This document shows, one piece after another, positions 21,966 to 38,531 of a stretch of DNA of 64,000 bases (within the stretch, counting starts at the first letter, position 1; each line of letters starts with the position of its first letter). The stretch spans positions 33,046-97,045 of the forward strand of contig NW_004457503.1 in assembly GCF_000313135.1 (NCBI RefSeq), read 5' to 3'. The position numbers were made by a program, and so were the translations under genes. This DNA is from Acanthamoeba castellanii str. Neff (taxonomy: Eukaryota; Discosea; Longamoebia; Acanthamoebidae). Below the pieces are notes generated by a model. That model worked only from the letters and a program-made list of their open reading frames with translations. It searched no databases and was not told where the DNA came from.

Positions 21966-22422
21966 CCTACTGCAGGAATGAAAAAAGTAAAATGAACAAC
22001 TTGCTTGCGCGATGTAAGATTATGGATGTGGAGAGAGTACAAGTCGGTTGGGGTGCTGCTGCTGGCAGGCGGGGTGTGCTGGGGTCGCAGGGTCGGAGAG
22101 TGGTAGTGCAAAGACCGGTAGGGACGATGCTGTGATTGCGCCCCATTCCGATGTGGAGCCTGGTAAGGCGATGAAGCTGCATCGACCATTACCGCCCCTC
22201 GGTGCAATCGTGCCTCCGGGGCCTCCATCTTTCTGCACAGATACAAAATCGATCAAAGATGCGTAACGACAATCTTTTCCCGCTTTTTCTTTGTCTTTAT
22301 CTGGATTTCTTCTGGATTTGGCCTCAGCAGAAAAAAACCAAAAAAATACAGACGTGGGGCTTACGTCAGAGAAAGATTGAAGCGACAGAGGTCGCACTTC
22401 GGCGCATTTGGTTCGACTAGTG

Positions 22423-25600
<3,178 letters not shown>

Positions 25601-25838
25601 GAGCGTGGCCAAACTCTCCAACACAACATCAACAAGAAGCCAGAGCGAGGAGGAGACGCACCCTCTTCATCAGGCTCACGGTGCCGCTGTACAGCTGACA
25701 AACAACAATGAAGCCAAATTCATTTATTTTTTTAATCTGACAAAAAAGCTGTTTCTGTCGACCAGAAGTCCGCAACGGTGTGAAAACTTCTGCTGCGATT
25801 CCATTCATTAAAAGGAGCTGATTGCCAAGGCAGACACC

Positions 25839-28800
25839 ATGGCGCAAGGTAAGGGGAGAGAGAAGGGATGGCTGGAGATTATGAGCGCGAGGCTAATCAA
25901 TTCAATTTTAATGGAACAGCAAATCTGCAGGCCTTCTCGAAGGCGACCTCGGACATGTGGGGCGGCCAGAAGGATGTGCAGGACCTTGTGCGGGGCATTA
26001 GGGCGCACAAGAAAGAGGAGGCCAACTACATTCGGGAGTGCCTTCAAGAGATCAAGGAAGAGCTCAAGGAGGAAAATCACCAAAAGAAGTCCCTCGCCGT
26101 GCAGAAGCTCACCTACGTAAGTGTCACCCCCCCCCAACTCAAAGTAATGCTTGTGCTAATGCACATTGAAATTTGGACAGTTGCAAATGCTGGGCTATGA
26201 CATTAGCTGGGCTGCTTTCAACATTGTTGAGGTGATGTCGCAGCCCACCTTCACCAACAAGCGCATCGGCTACTTGGCCGCTTCTCAGTCCTTCCACGAA
26301 GGCACTGAAGTGGTCATGCTCACTACCTCCCTCTTCAAGAAGGTAATTCTCACTACGACTGGTCATCTCTCATCTTCCACGGGCTAATCGCTGCTTCTCG
26401 CAGGCTCTCACTGTGCCCAATCAGTACGAGGCCGGCGTTGCTCTCAATTGGTACCGTGTCCCCTCCGCCAGTCTTTCTCAGGCTTGTCTCTCCCCTCAAC
26501 TCTTTTTCTTTCTCCAGCCTTGCCAACATCTGCACGCCGGATCTGGCTCGCGATCTTGCGGCGGACATCGTCGCTATCCTCAACTCGTCCCGTGCTTACC
26601 TGAGAAAGAAGGGCATCTTGGTGCTCTACAAGATCTTCCTCAAGTTCCCCGAGGCCCTTCGCCCCTCGTTCCCTCGCCTCAAGGACAGGCTCGAGGACAC
26701 CGACCAGTGTACGCTGCACCTCCCCCTCTCCACAGTTTCCTTGCGTGGTGCTCTATTCTAACGTTGGTGATGCCTCCGCCCGCGTCCACTGACAGCTGTC
26801 ATCTCGGCTGCGGTGAACGTCATTTGCGAGCTGGCGCGCAAGAACCCCAAGAACTATCTCCCGCTGGCGCCCACCCTGTTCAAGATCCTCCAGTCATCCA
26901 CGAACAACTGGATGCTCATCAAAATCATCAAGCTGGTAGCTACCCAACTCTTTCTCTTCTTTACTCTGCTCTGCTCTACATCTGAGCAGCTGTTGTCCAC
27001 CTCTAATGAATCATACCTCCCTTTTCTACACACAGTTTGGAGCGCTTACTCCGCTGGAGAAGAGGCTGGCCAAGCGCCTGGTGCAGCCGCTGACCAACCT
27101 CATCAACACCACCACGGCCATGTCCCTTCTCTACGAGTGCATCCAGACCTGCATCATCGGTCTATCGCACAAGATTCCGCTGATGCGTCTGTGCATCACC
27201 AAGCTCCGCACCTTCATCGAAGATCCCGACCAGAACCTCAAGTATCTGGGCCTCCTCGCGCTCAACAGCATCATGAAGGTGCACCCGAAGGCTGTCGGGG
27301 AGCACAGGGACCTCATCATCAAGTGCCTCGAGGATCCCGACATCACCATCCGTCTGCGGTACGCGATCTCTTGCTCTGCCCCATCGTTCATTTATTCACG
27401 AGGCGAGCGCTGACCTTGGGTAACCACCACCACCAACAGCGCTCTCGATCTGCTCACGGGAATGGTGACCAAGAAGAACCTCCGTGACATCATCAAGAAA
27501 CTCATCGAGCACGTCCACACGGCCGACGGGCACTACAAGGACAACCTCATCGAGAAGATCATCAGCATCTGCAACCAGGACAGCTACCACTACGTGACCG
27601 ATTTCGAGTGGTACATCACCGTGCTGATGACCCTCGTACGCCTCATCGGCCCCGGAACCAAGCACGGTACGTTTGCGTTTGTCCGCCCGTCAACGCGAAC
27701 ACCAACACATTGGCGACTGACGCACAGTCGGGCTGGTCTCTCTTGCGCGTGCACAGGCAAGTTGATCTCGTCGCAGTTCATGGACGTCATCATCCGCGTG
27801 AACGTCGTGAGGTCTTACGGTGTGAAGAACATGATCCAGCTCCTGCGTGACTCGACCCTCTTCAACGAAGGCCAGGGCTCTTCCGTCCAGGAGGTCCTCT
27901 ACGCCGCCGCCTGGATCGTCGGCGAATTCTCCTCGTGCGCACCTCTGCCCTAACCCCAACTTCACGCCGCTGAGTCGTAGAGTGACGTGGTAGTGTCGTT
28001 GGCTGATGCGTTGCCCCCCCCCACCCTTCTTCCTCCCAGGTATTCGCGCAACTTCGTGGAGCTGATGGAGGTCCTGCTGCAGCCGCGGGTTGTCTCGCTG
28101 CCCGCCGAGATTCAGGCCATTTACATGCAGAACATCCTCAAGATCTTTTCCCAGGCCCTGAAGGCCACCTACCAGCCCGTCACTCTTCCCGATGACGATG
28201 AGAATGATGACGACGACGGTGATCGCACGTTCAGGTTCTCTCTCTCGCTCGCTCGGTCGCTTTCCTTTCGGTGAGCACACTCGCAAACTTTGCTGACACG
28301 GGCGGCCTGCTCACAGCTTGGACCCCGAGGCTCTCGAGCAGCTCGTCAACACCATGCTGGCCCGCCTGCCCGTCTTCAAGCAGTCCGTCCACCTTGAAGT
28401 CCAGGAGCGCGTACTTGCCTCCTCCTCTCCTATCAATCCACCCGCACCACTTCCCTCAGCGCCTCTTCTAGCGCATATGTTGATCATTGTCGCCACAGGC
28501 CTGCTTCGCATACGAGATGGTGTCGCTCTACAACGAGCTGCGCAGGGCCGGCGAAGACAGCGGCGCGTCCGTCGCGCAGGAGGTCTACTCGATTTTCGAG
28601 CAGCCGCTCAACCCCGTCGCCCCGAAGGCGCAGAAGAAGGTCCGCCCGCCCGAGGGCCTCGACCTCGACGCGCAGATCAACGAGGTGCCCGAGTCCGAGT
28701 CCGAGGACTCGGAGTCCTCCGAGAGCGAGAGCGAGTCGAGCTCCGACCGCGAGGAGGGCTCCTGGTTCCCCAAGCATGAGAAGGGCAGGGAGAGCGAGGT

Positions 28801-31221
28801 CAAGAAGGTGCACAGGCCCCAGTCGGCCTACATCCTCACCGGCGAGAACGCCCGCCGCCCGTCCCGCGAGGATTTCATCGAGGAGCACGCCGAGCCGCCG
28901 CCGGTGGCCTCCGTCGCCGACCTGGGCATCCACGGTACCTCTCTCTCTCCGCTCACTCTACATTCTCTTTTTCCCACTTCTACAGTAATGACTGACGCCC
29001 ACTTCTTCTGTTCTGCTCTTTTCACACAGATCCCTTCTCGCGCAAGGTGAAGAAGCGCTCGCGTCGCCACAGCAAGCCTGTCATCAACAAGGTACACGCG
29101 CGGGTGTTCACTGGGAAACCAGTGCGATCGGGGTCTTACCATGGTATGTGAATGACTGCAGGGCTACGAAATGCCGGAGGACATGGACGACAGCAACTCG
29201 GACAAGGACGACGACAGCAAGAAGAAGAAGGGCGGCATCTACGCCGACGTCGATTTCACTCGTCCGCTGGAGGCCCACGAGAACCTGCCCGTGCAGCAGC
29301 ACCGCATCGTCATGTCCGCCCCCAAGAAGGAGGAGCCGCCCAAGAAGGACAGGGACGGCAAGCACCGGTCCAGCCGGCACCGCGACAAGGACGGCAAGCA
29401 CCGCGACCGCGACGGCAAGGACCGCAAGGGCCGCCACAGACACGACGACAAGGAGCGCCGCTCCAGCGACAAGTCGGGCCGCAGCCGCAGCTCGTCGACC
29501 ACGTCGGCCTCGTCGGCGACCGCCAAGGGCGAGAAGCCGGCCCACATCCGCTCCTACGAGGCCGGGCCGCGCCTGATCGACATCTCGCCGTCGAGCCCCG
29601 GCAAGACCCCGTCGTCGCCCGCGATCGCCGTGGCCTCCTCCGCGCCCGCCTCCCCGGGCCTCAGCTTCCTGGACCAGGTGCCCTCCCTGTCGTCGCCCGC
29701 GCCGGTCTACGAGCAGATCGGCTCTCCCTCGCTGGGCGGCTCGGCCTCCCCGGCCCCGATGATGTCCAGCTCCTACTCGTCGCTCCCCGAGCTCTCGGGC
29801 TCGCCGCTGGTCGCCGCCGAGAGCGCCGGCAGGCGGAGCAGCAGGGACGCGTCCAAGTCGGGCGGACGCCACAGGAAGGACAAGGACGACCGCAGGCGCA
29901 AGGACGACGCCAAGTCCGGCAGCAGCAGCAGCCGCAGCCGGAAGGGCGAAAAGGACAAGAAGTCCAAGAAGGAGAAGGACATCTTCGCCGACTACGAGAA
30001 GGACAAGAAGGCCAAGAAGGAAAAGTACGTGCGCACACTAACACGCACGCACGCACGCACGCACACACACCGAATTGGCACGCACGTTTTGGCGGGTGCT
30101 CTTAGTAACCGGAGCGAGTGTTCTAGGGAGAGGAGGCACAGGTCGCGGGGCGACGGCAAGGAGTCCAAGTCAGCCAAGTCGGCCAGCCTGTTGCCCCTCT
30201 CGAGCGAAGAGGAGAGCAAGACCAAGAGGAGCTCTTCTCGCCACCACGACGACCGGCGTCACAGGAGCGACAGGCACGGCCACAGGTCCGAGCGCGGCGC
30301 TCCCGCGGCTGCTGCTGCCGCCGCTCCCGCTCCCGCTGCCCAGGCGCCGGCCGTGTCGACCCTGGTCTCCGATGGGTCGCTGCGTGTGGTCTACACCTTC
30401 AGGATCAATCCCTCCGAGCCCAACAAGGTTCGCGCCTCAAGCCCCACACCCGACTCACCCCACATTACGTGATCAGCTTTGACTGGCTGCTGACGGAGAT
30501 GATCGCTTGACAGGCGATGGCGGCGTTGAACGTGATCAACACGGCGTCGACGGAGACTGTCACGGGCATCTCGTTCACCACCATCGACACGCTGTCGACT
30601 AAGCTGGTGTCAGGCCTCTCGCTCGCCGCCGACCTCGGCCCCAGCCAGTCCGTGCCGCACCAGCTCATCTTCTCGCTCTCCAACTTTGTGCTGCCGCAGA
30701 AGGTCAAGGGCTCCCTCTCCTACACCTTGAAGGTACCTTTCTTCTCTACACCCCAAGCCACGCCCATGAACCACCGCCACGAGCCGACTCACTCACCCGC
30801 ACTCGTGTGCTACCAGGGCGCGGCGGAGGCCACGCCAAAGTGCACGCCCTTCGAGCTCACGTTCCCTCCGTCGACGTTCATCCAGCCGATCAAGCTCAGC
30901 CCTGATTTCCTCATGGGCATCCTGGACCCTTCGGGAACGGTCGGACCGTCGCTGCAGACGGCGTCGACAAATGTGACGCTGAGCGAGGGCCACGACCTGG
31001 TGCAGTCGCTGATCGCCATGCAGACCACGCTCCACGTTGAGGTGGTCGAGCGCACGCCGACGGCGGTGTCCTTCTACGGCCGCTCGTTGCAGGAGCTCCA
31101 CGTGATCGTGCTCGCCAAGATCAAGTCGCCCTCCTCCTTCAGCGTCGAGATCAAGTCCAACAACGGCACCCTCGCCTCCTCCCTCATCGCCGAAGTCAAC
31201 ACCCTCTTCCGCTCCGCTTGA
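25839..31221 (+). CDS. AP3D1: AP-3 adaptor complex subunit delta
   Basis: Large subunit of the AP-3 vesicle coat, which sorts cargo to lysosome-related compartments. A tiny first coding exon (ATGGCGCAAG, 25839-25848) is followed by about sixteen exons. The N-terminal adaptin solenoid is clear: SDMWGGQKDVQDLVRGIRAH, EIKEELKEENHQKKSLAVQK, LGYDISWAAFNIVEVM, FNKRIGYLAASQSF, and AWIVGEFSSYS. After the trunk come an acidic Ser/Glu stretch (28.68-28.77 kb) and a long Lys/Asp/Arg-rich hinge (29.2-30.3 kb: KHRSSRHRDKDGKHRD) typical of delta subunits, and finally a beta-sandwich ear-like domain ending LIAEVNTLFRSA at 31221. The Lys-rich hinge explains the long antisense open frames over 29-30 kb, which are not genes. 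Confidence 0.92.
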
Positions 31222-31375
31222 GCCTCAAACCACCACCACCCACCATCACCACCATCGTCAGCTGTTCAGTTCATTTTCGCCAACAATAATTAGTAGTTTG
31301 TGCTTCACACAACAAAACTTGTGAAACCTCTTCACCACCACCAACACCACTTGACAAAGAAGAAAACAACCGTTG

Positions 31376-31381
31376 AATAAA
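31376..31381 (+). terminator. Probable polyadenylation signal of AP-3 delta
   Basis: AATAAA 155 nt after the stop codon. It lies only 25 bp from the stop codon of the convergent SepA-like gene (31406), so the two 3' UTRs almost certainly overlap. Confidence 0.55.
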
Positions 31382-31405
31382 TATACTATCCAGCTCTCTA
31401 AGACA

Positions 31406-34400
31406 TCAGTGGTGACGATTTGTAGAGGCAGACGAAGAGGAAGAGGAAGAGGAGGAAGAGAAGCGTCCGATGGTGGGTGAAGGGTGGGGAGAGGTGGAGC
31501 GGGAGGAGACGGCCGAGGAGGAGGCCGAGGAGGTGGAGGAGGAGAGGGTGAGCAGCTTGGAGGCGATTTCCTGTACAAGGATGGACGGGTCGTGCGAGGC
31601 CAGGTAGGAGACGTGCGGGAGCAGCGGCTCGGGGTCGAGCAGGGTCGAGTGGGGCGCGACCATGACCAGCGACGACAGAATCTTGAGAATGTTGACCCGC
31701 ACCAGCGCGTTGGAGTGGTGGAGGGCCGGCTTGTTGAGCATGGCCGTCACGAACACGTCGCTCTTGGCCAGCGCCCGGGTGAAGGACGACGACAGGGCGA
31801 GCATCTTGAGCAGCGGCTCGAGCATGCCGCTGAGCCCGACCGGCTGCGCCTCGGCAAAGGCCTGGACGAGCGTGTCGACCCCGGCCACGAGCTCGACCTC
31901 GATCACCTCCATCTCCTCCGCGAGCCACGCGGCGATGGACTCCATGAGCGAGTGGGGCCACGACGACCGGTTCTCCTGCTTGATGAGGTGGATGAGGAAG
32001 CCCACGCCGCCCACCTCCCGCATCGACGATCGCGCGCCCCTCGAGTGCGCCTGTGTGTGTGTCGTGTGATGTGTGTGTCGTGTGTGTGTGTGTGTGTGTG
32101 TGTCGTGTGTCGTGTGTCGTGTGTCGTGTGTCGTGTGTCGTGTGTGATGTGTTGTGTGTGGTGAGTCGAAGAAGGTGCGGGTTTGGGCGCGGAAGAGCGG
32201 GCGCGTGGGCGTACCATCTGGCAGACGATGGGGAGCACGAACTGCTTGAGCGGGCTGTTGCTGTTGATGATGCTCTGCAGGTGGGGAATCACGCCGGCCT
32301 TGGCCGCCATCTCCTGCCGGCCCGGGTCCAATCGGCACAGATAGAACAGCGACGCCACGATTTGCTGCATTTTCACGTTTCGTTTCGTTTTCGTTTCGTA
32401 GTTGTTTTTGAAATTGGGTGAGTGGCAGAGCGGCGATGGTAGAGAGGGCGCGCGTACGGAGAAGTGGTCGTTCATGAGGTGGTGCGTGTCGAGCAGGGAC
32501 ACGAAGGCCTGCATGGCCCCGGCCGACGCGATGGCGGCCAGCGTCCGCGAGTCCATGGCCAGCGACTTGATGATCTTGAGGAGCTGTTACAGCGATTGAT
32601 CAGTGCTATGTCAGTGCCAATCGATTCACGCAACGCAACGCAACACACGACACACACACGACACACGACACGACACGCGGTCGAGTGCTGTACCTTGCCC
32701 AGGAGCACGGCCCGGAAGGACTTGGTCCAGGCCTCGTCCTTGTCGGTCTTGTCGAGGATGTGGGCCAGGTCCTCGCTGGACTTGACGGGCGAGATGACGG
32801 ACCCGGCGGCGGTGGCGGGCTGGGCGGCCGACAGCGCGGGCGGGGAGACCAGCGCCAGGAGCCCGATCACCGGCGGCGCCACGTGGGTCGCCATTTGGAG
32901 CTTCACCACCCGATCCGCCGCCGAAAAGATGAGCAGCACGTCCGCCACCTTGTCTGCAGCCATGAAACCGAGTCAGCCACGCCGCACACGCCGCACAACA
33001 CGAGACACGCGCACACAGGTGAAAGAGAACAACGAACCAGCGCAGGCGCCGGCTTCGACGATGTCAAAGGAGACGCCGGCGTCGAGGGTCGACGGGCTGG
33101 CGGTGATGGCGGCATAGGGGAGGTCCATCAGGCCGTTGTAGTTGGCCAGCGCCGTCAGCGCCGACGTGAGCGACGGCAGGAGCCCGGCGCGCGCAAACAG
33201 CCGGCAGAAGTCGTTGCGCGGCAACGAGCCGCCTGCACGCGCAAAAGAATGTGAGACGACGATGAGGAATGTGGGTAGAATGCAAGGAATGTGGGTGTGG
33301 GGTGTGGGTACCGCCCTGGTGGGCCGAGAAGACCTGGCGCACGGCGTCGACGGCGGTGGAGACGAGGAGCGGGCGGGCGTGGTAGTTAGCGGCGGCGTAG
33401 GAGGCGAGCACGGGCAGGCCGCGGCAGGCGATGAACATGCGAAGGGTCACCTCGCTCTGGCCGCAGCACATCTCGCGCACGAATCGGCCCACCTCGCCCC
33501 GCACGCCGTTGCTGTACTCCTCGTCGGCGAACTTGATGATCGTCGGAATACCGCCCATCATGCACAGGTTCTGCTTGATCTCCACATTGCCCTCGATGAT
33601 CTTGTGGTGGTGGCGGGTGGTGGTAAGCCTAGCTCGATGACAGAAGGCGCGTGTGCGGTGTGTGCGTGTGCGTGTGCGTGTGCGGTGGAGGTACCAGGTT
33701 GAGGAGCTGAAGAATCCGCAGGGCGGTGGAATCGCTGGCGGCCTCGATGATCTCGAGGATGGGGATCACACCGTGCTGGCGGATCACCGTCGCCTTCTGG
33801 CTCATGTACTTCTCGTTGATGGTCTTGTAGGCCTCGATCTGATGACCAAGGAATGGGGGCGGGTGAGCTGACAAGGGGACGTGGTGCGAGAGTGGGCGGT
33901 GGGTGGGTGGGTACCAGCTTGGCGCAGGTCTCGAGGATGACGGACTCGAGCTGGTCGTGCTGCAGGAGGGACATGTTGTGCATGATCTCGGCCGTGAGCT
34001 TGCTCAGCTCCTCCTTGGTCGGGTCGACCTCCATATCTATGGCCACACGCGAGCACGGTTCGCATGTGAGCGACACACGACACACAGCGCACACGCGACA
34101 AGAGCGAAAGCGTACCGGACTCGTTTTCGCTCCAATCGAACTCGTCGCCGAAGGGGTCGTCCTCGTCTTCCTCGGCGTCGCTGATGGTGGTCGGGACGGA
34201 TTCGCCCTCCTGGCGGGCCTTGCGGGTGAGGGCCAGCTTGGCCGCCAGGTCCAGCTCGCCGCCCTCGCTCGCCAGATCGCCAAAGTCGTCGCCGTCGTTG
34301 TTGTCGCCCTCCACGTGTCGCTGCGAACGCGACGAAGACGTCGACAGCGACGGCGTCTCCATGCTCGCCGCCATGTCGCCCCAATCATCGTCATCGTCCT

Positions 34401-37400
34401 CTTCTACCGGCTTCGTGCCTGGCGACACGACCAACGACACGACACGACGACACGACCAACGACACGACACACGATGATGTTGGCGCTCTGTAAAGGGAAG
34501 CAAAAGTGAAGGGCGCGGAAGAGGGCGTACGAGGCGGGTCGGCGCTCGAGGTGCGCCGACGTCCGGGGCTGAGCTGGACGGCGAGATCGCCCCAGTCGTC
34601 GTCATCGTCGCCCTCGGCGAACTTGCCCAGCTTGCGGACGGCGCTGCTCTTGTCCCCTCCCTTGGCCTTGGCCTTGGCCGGCGTGCTGGCCTTGGACGGG
34701 CTGAGCTGCTTGGCGAGATCGCCCCAGTCCTCCTCCTCCTCGTTGTTGGCCTTGGCCGTAGTGGCGCCGCCGCCGCCCGAGGGCTTCTTGTTGAGCTGCT
34801 CGGCGAGATCGCCCCAGTCGTCGTCGTCGTCGTCACTGTTGTTGTCGACAGTGTCGGCAAACTTTTTGGTGAGGTCGGTCTTGACCCCGGTGCTCCGGCG
34901 CTTGAGCTTGTGGTGTGTGGGCCGGACGATGGTGGACTTGCTGCGGCTGGCCAGGCTCCTCTCCTTCTCCCACTCCTCTTCCTCCTCGAGCTGCGACGCG
35001 GCGCGTCCGCCCTTGGTCGTCGACTTACCCGCCTTCCCGGGGCTGAGCTGCGCCACGAGGTCGCCCCAGTCCTCTTCGTCGTCCTCCGCAAAATCTTTCA
35101 GCGATTTACGCGCCCCACCACCCAACTGTTTCCCCCACCACCGAGTTTGTTATGCATAAACAATCATCAACGCACGCAATTGTGTGTGTGTGTTTATGTG
35201 TGTGTGTGTGTGTTGTGTGTTGTGTGTTGTGTGTTGTGTGTTGTGTGTTGTGTGTTGTGTGTGTTTGTGTGCGTGTGTGTGAGCGCACGTTTTGTAGCTT
35301 GGCGACGAGGTCATCATCGCCGAGATCGAAGGACATGCGCTTCTGGCTCTTCCGTTTTTCTGCGCTCGTACCGAATGGAATGTGAGTCGGCTGCACTCGC
35401 CAAGCGGCCAAAGAACAGCCGCGGCGGTACGACGTCGTACCCTTGTGATTACTGTGGTCCTTGTCGTCTTTCTTGAGCGCCACCTTGCTGAGGATGCGCG
35501 ACGACTTGCTCTTGCCGCTGAGCCCGCGCGAGCTCTTGGTCCGCGACACCCTCTCGCCGTCTTCGCTCCGCCTTTCCTTTTTCTCTTTCTTTTCCTTCTT
35601 TTCCTTCTTCGAGTGCTTCTTGTGGCCGTCCAGCCGATCGCGCTCCCTCTCCTTCTCCCGGTCCGATCGGTCCCGCGACTTCTTGCGCTCGGACTTGCCG
35701 TCCGAGGCCGCGGCCTCGCCCCCCTTCTTCCGCTCGCCCTTCTCCTTCTCCCTGGACCGCTTGGTCGCCGACTCCTCCTTGCGCTCCTTCTTGTTCTTCT
35801 TCTTTTCCCTCTCTCTGTCCTTGTCCTTCTCATCCTCTTCATCTCGCTTCCTGTGCTTCGATGATCGCTCCTTCTTGACCTGCTTGTTGTCATCTGTACG
35901 TTGTTGTTTGATTGTTTTGTTGGTTGTTTGGTTGTTTGTTTGGTTGTTCAGCTACGAGCTTGTAGAGCGAATAAGAAGGCGGCGGCGGGGGGAGGAACCT
36001 GGTCCAGAGTCGGACGACGAGTTGCTGCGGGAGTGCTTGCGCGATTCCTCCTGGATGAGGCGCACCGCGGGGGAGGTGGCCGACTTGCTGGCCTTCTTTG
36101 ACGTTTTTCTCGCGTCCTTCACCGCCTTGATCATGCCCCTGCGATAGAACCACCCCATCAAGGCCCAGCTCGTTAGCAGCTGCTGCATGGCTTGCATGCG
36201 TGTGTGCGTGTGCAGTGGTGCAGTGGTGCAAGCTGGTATACTTTTTATCGTCCTTTCCGGCGCTCTTCTTGTCGTCTCGCTTGCGGTCCTTGTCCTTGCT
36301 GTCCCGGTCCTCCTTGGCGCGCGTTCGGTGCTTGCCGCTGCTCTTGGCCTCGAAGCGGATCCGCTCGCCCCTCTCCTTGCTCAGTTGCTCGAGCTCCAGC
36401 TCGGCATCGGCCATCACCATGTCATCGTCGCTCAGTGATCGCGCCCCGCTCTTCTTCTTGCCGTTCGTGTCGGAGGGCAGACGACTCGTGACCGAGCCCG
36501 ACGACCCGGTGGTCTTGCCGTGCGGCCTGCTCGACGGCGGCGGCGCGAACTTGCCCTCGAGCGACAGGGGCGTCGGCGGTTCGATTTCGATGGTGGGCAC
36601 GACGGCCGCCGCCGTGCTGCTTGCAGGGGCCGGGGAGGCAGCGGCGGTGTCGGACGAGGCGGAGGGGAGGGCGGGCACGATGGGGGTGGCGGCCGCGGCA
36701 GAGTCGGCCGCCTTCTGCTGCATGCGCTGCGCCGAGGCCTTGACCCACCGGTGGTTGAGCAGCTTCGCCGCCGACACGCGCAGGTTGGGGTCCTTCTGGA
36801 AGCACTGCATCAAGAAGTCGCGAAGAGCCGCCGACACGCCCTCGGGGAGTGGCGGACTGGAGGGGGAAGGAGCAACAAAGAAAATGGTGGTCAGCATGAC
36901 GTCAGCGATCAGATCCACCGCGCAGTGTGTGCTGCGCTGGACCCATGCATGCATGCGCGCGTGTGGCGTGATGTGTGTGTGTTGTGCGCGCGTACCATTC
37001 ATCTTCGACGATGTGAAAGAGGGCCGGCATGGGGTCCAGATCGAAATAGGGCGGGGCGCCGGTGAGAAGCTCGATTACGGTGCACCCCACACTCCAGATA
37101 TCCGACTGAGGCGACACACCAGACAATTCGATGATCTCGGGCGCCACTACGACCACAGCACGTCGTCAGCGCGATTGCATGCAACCAAGCGACCACCGAG
37201 TGTGTGTGTGAGAGAGAGAGAGAGAGCGTACTCCAGTAAGGACTGCCCATAACGGTTGAGTTGGCCAGGTCGTTGGCCTCGTTCAGCTTCGTGGAGACGC
37301 CAAAGTCCGCCACCTTGACCAACCCTTGCTTGGTGATGAGAATATTGGCCGCCTGCACACAAACCATTGCACGAAAAGACACACAACACGCACACACGGC

Positions 37401-38388
37401 ACACGACACACACACGACACACACACGACACACCAGTGACATAAGTGCCAGACCGCGGGCGCAGCGGGAAGGGTGGGTGTACGCATACCTTGATGTCTCG
37501 GTGGATCACACCCTGGTTGTGGAGGTAGACGAGTCCCTGGAGCACCTGGGAGATGTAGATGCCCACCAGGCTCTCGGGGAACTTGCCGAACTTGCGCAAC
37601 ACGTTCTCCAGCGAACCGTTTTCGACATATCTGGTGTGTCACGCCGGGCTTAGTGGGCTGTGCACGCACCACCGTGTAGAAGGCACACACAGCGCACACT
37701 GCTGTAGAGAGCTGTAAGAGATTCGTGTTCGATGACGTACTCGAGGATGATGAACAGGTGCTCCTTCGTTTGGTTCCAGCCCAGGTATTTCACAATATTC
37801 ACATGGTGCAGCTTCTTCAGCAAGTCTATCTCCGACTGTGTGGCGAAGAGAAAGAGAGGGAGAGAGCGAGAGAGAGCGAGAACAGAACAGAATTGTTGGC
37901 GACCAGGCTGAGTCTGGCGATGAGAGGTGGGTACGTAAGAGGGCAGACGTACCATGATAGACTTGAGCACGTCCCTCGGGATGCCGTGCAGGCTGATCTG
38001 TTTGATGGCCACAAAGTCGCCATTCTCTACGGAACACAATTCAAAAAACATGTTGCGATAAATCAGGTTTGATTGATCTCAGAAAAAGGGACAAAAAATA
38101 GGTGTTGCATTGGGAGCAGAATTGATGATACAATAATGTTAACTTGGGTTCTACGGAGGCCATACCGACGTCGAGCCCTCGATAGACCGTTCCAAATGCG
38201 CCCTTGCCGAGGGTGTCACCTAATTGCTGTGAAGGAAATCAATCGAGAAAGTGAGACATTCGATGCCCGCCCCCTCGCATTTTGGTTTTGCGCGGATTAT
38301 TATAGTTTTCTCTGGGTGCCGGCCATACGTAGCGATTGAGGAGCAGGTTCGGCTGAACTTGCACTATCCCCTTGGCGCTTAGGGACAT
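31406..38388 (-). CDS. sepA: SepA/MAP3K-epsilon-type septation kinase
   Basis: Ser/Thr kinase of the Cdc7 (fission yeast), SepA (Dictyostelium) and MAP3K-epsilon family, acting in the septation network that triggers cytokinesis. About nineteen exons over 7 kb. The kinase lies at the N-terminus: [24 protein letters not shown] with the ATP Lys, [59 protein letters not shown] very long charged linker follows (Ser/Lys/Asp/Glu-rich; 36.7-35.1 kb), then six acidic WGDL-type repeats (35.09-34.26 kb), and then the armadillo-like C-terminal half typical of this family: [55 protein letters not shown], and [20 protein letters not shown]. Kinase motifs are all intact. It ends with a poly-Ser tail at 31406. 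The start ATG at 38388 gives [14 protein letters not shown]. Confidence 0.9.
32050..32160 (+). repeat. GTGT / GTGTCGT array in a SepA intron
   Basis: A GT-rich array passing into repeated GTGTCGT units, within the intron that follows the QMVR/AHSRG exon junction of the kinase gene. It is non-coding by its splice context. Confidence 0.85.
35180..35285 (+). repeat. TGTGTTG array in a SepA intron
   Basis: A run of GT repeats followed by about nine TGTGTTG units, inside the intron between the [14 protein letters not shown] exon and the first WGDL repeat exon. Confidence 0.85.
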
Positions 38389-38531
38389 CTCGCTCCTCTC
38401 GAAAAATGAACACAGAAATAAAGAGGCGCGTTCACCACCACAAAGAGCCCCGGCAACAGTCTACGGAGTTTAAAGATATAATATTTAATCTTTTTTCTTT
38501 AAAAGAATAAAAAAAGATTAAAAAAATAAGT

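Noticed and set aside
28484..30068. Long antisense open frames (up to 254 codons) over the AP-3 delta hinge
   Set aside because: They are the complement of Lys/Asp/Ser-rich codons in the hinge, have Arg/Ala/Leu low-complexity products and no conserved motif; the plus-strand gene explains them.
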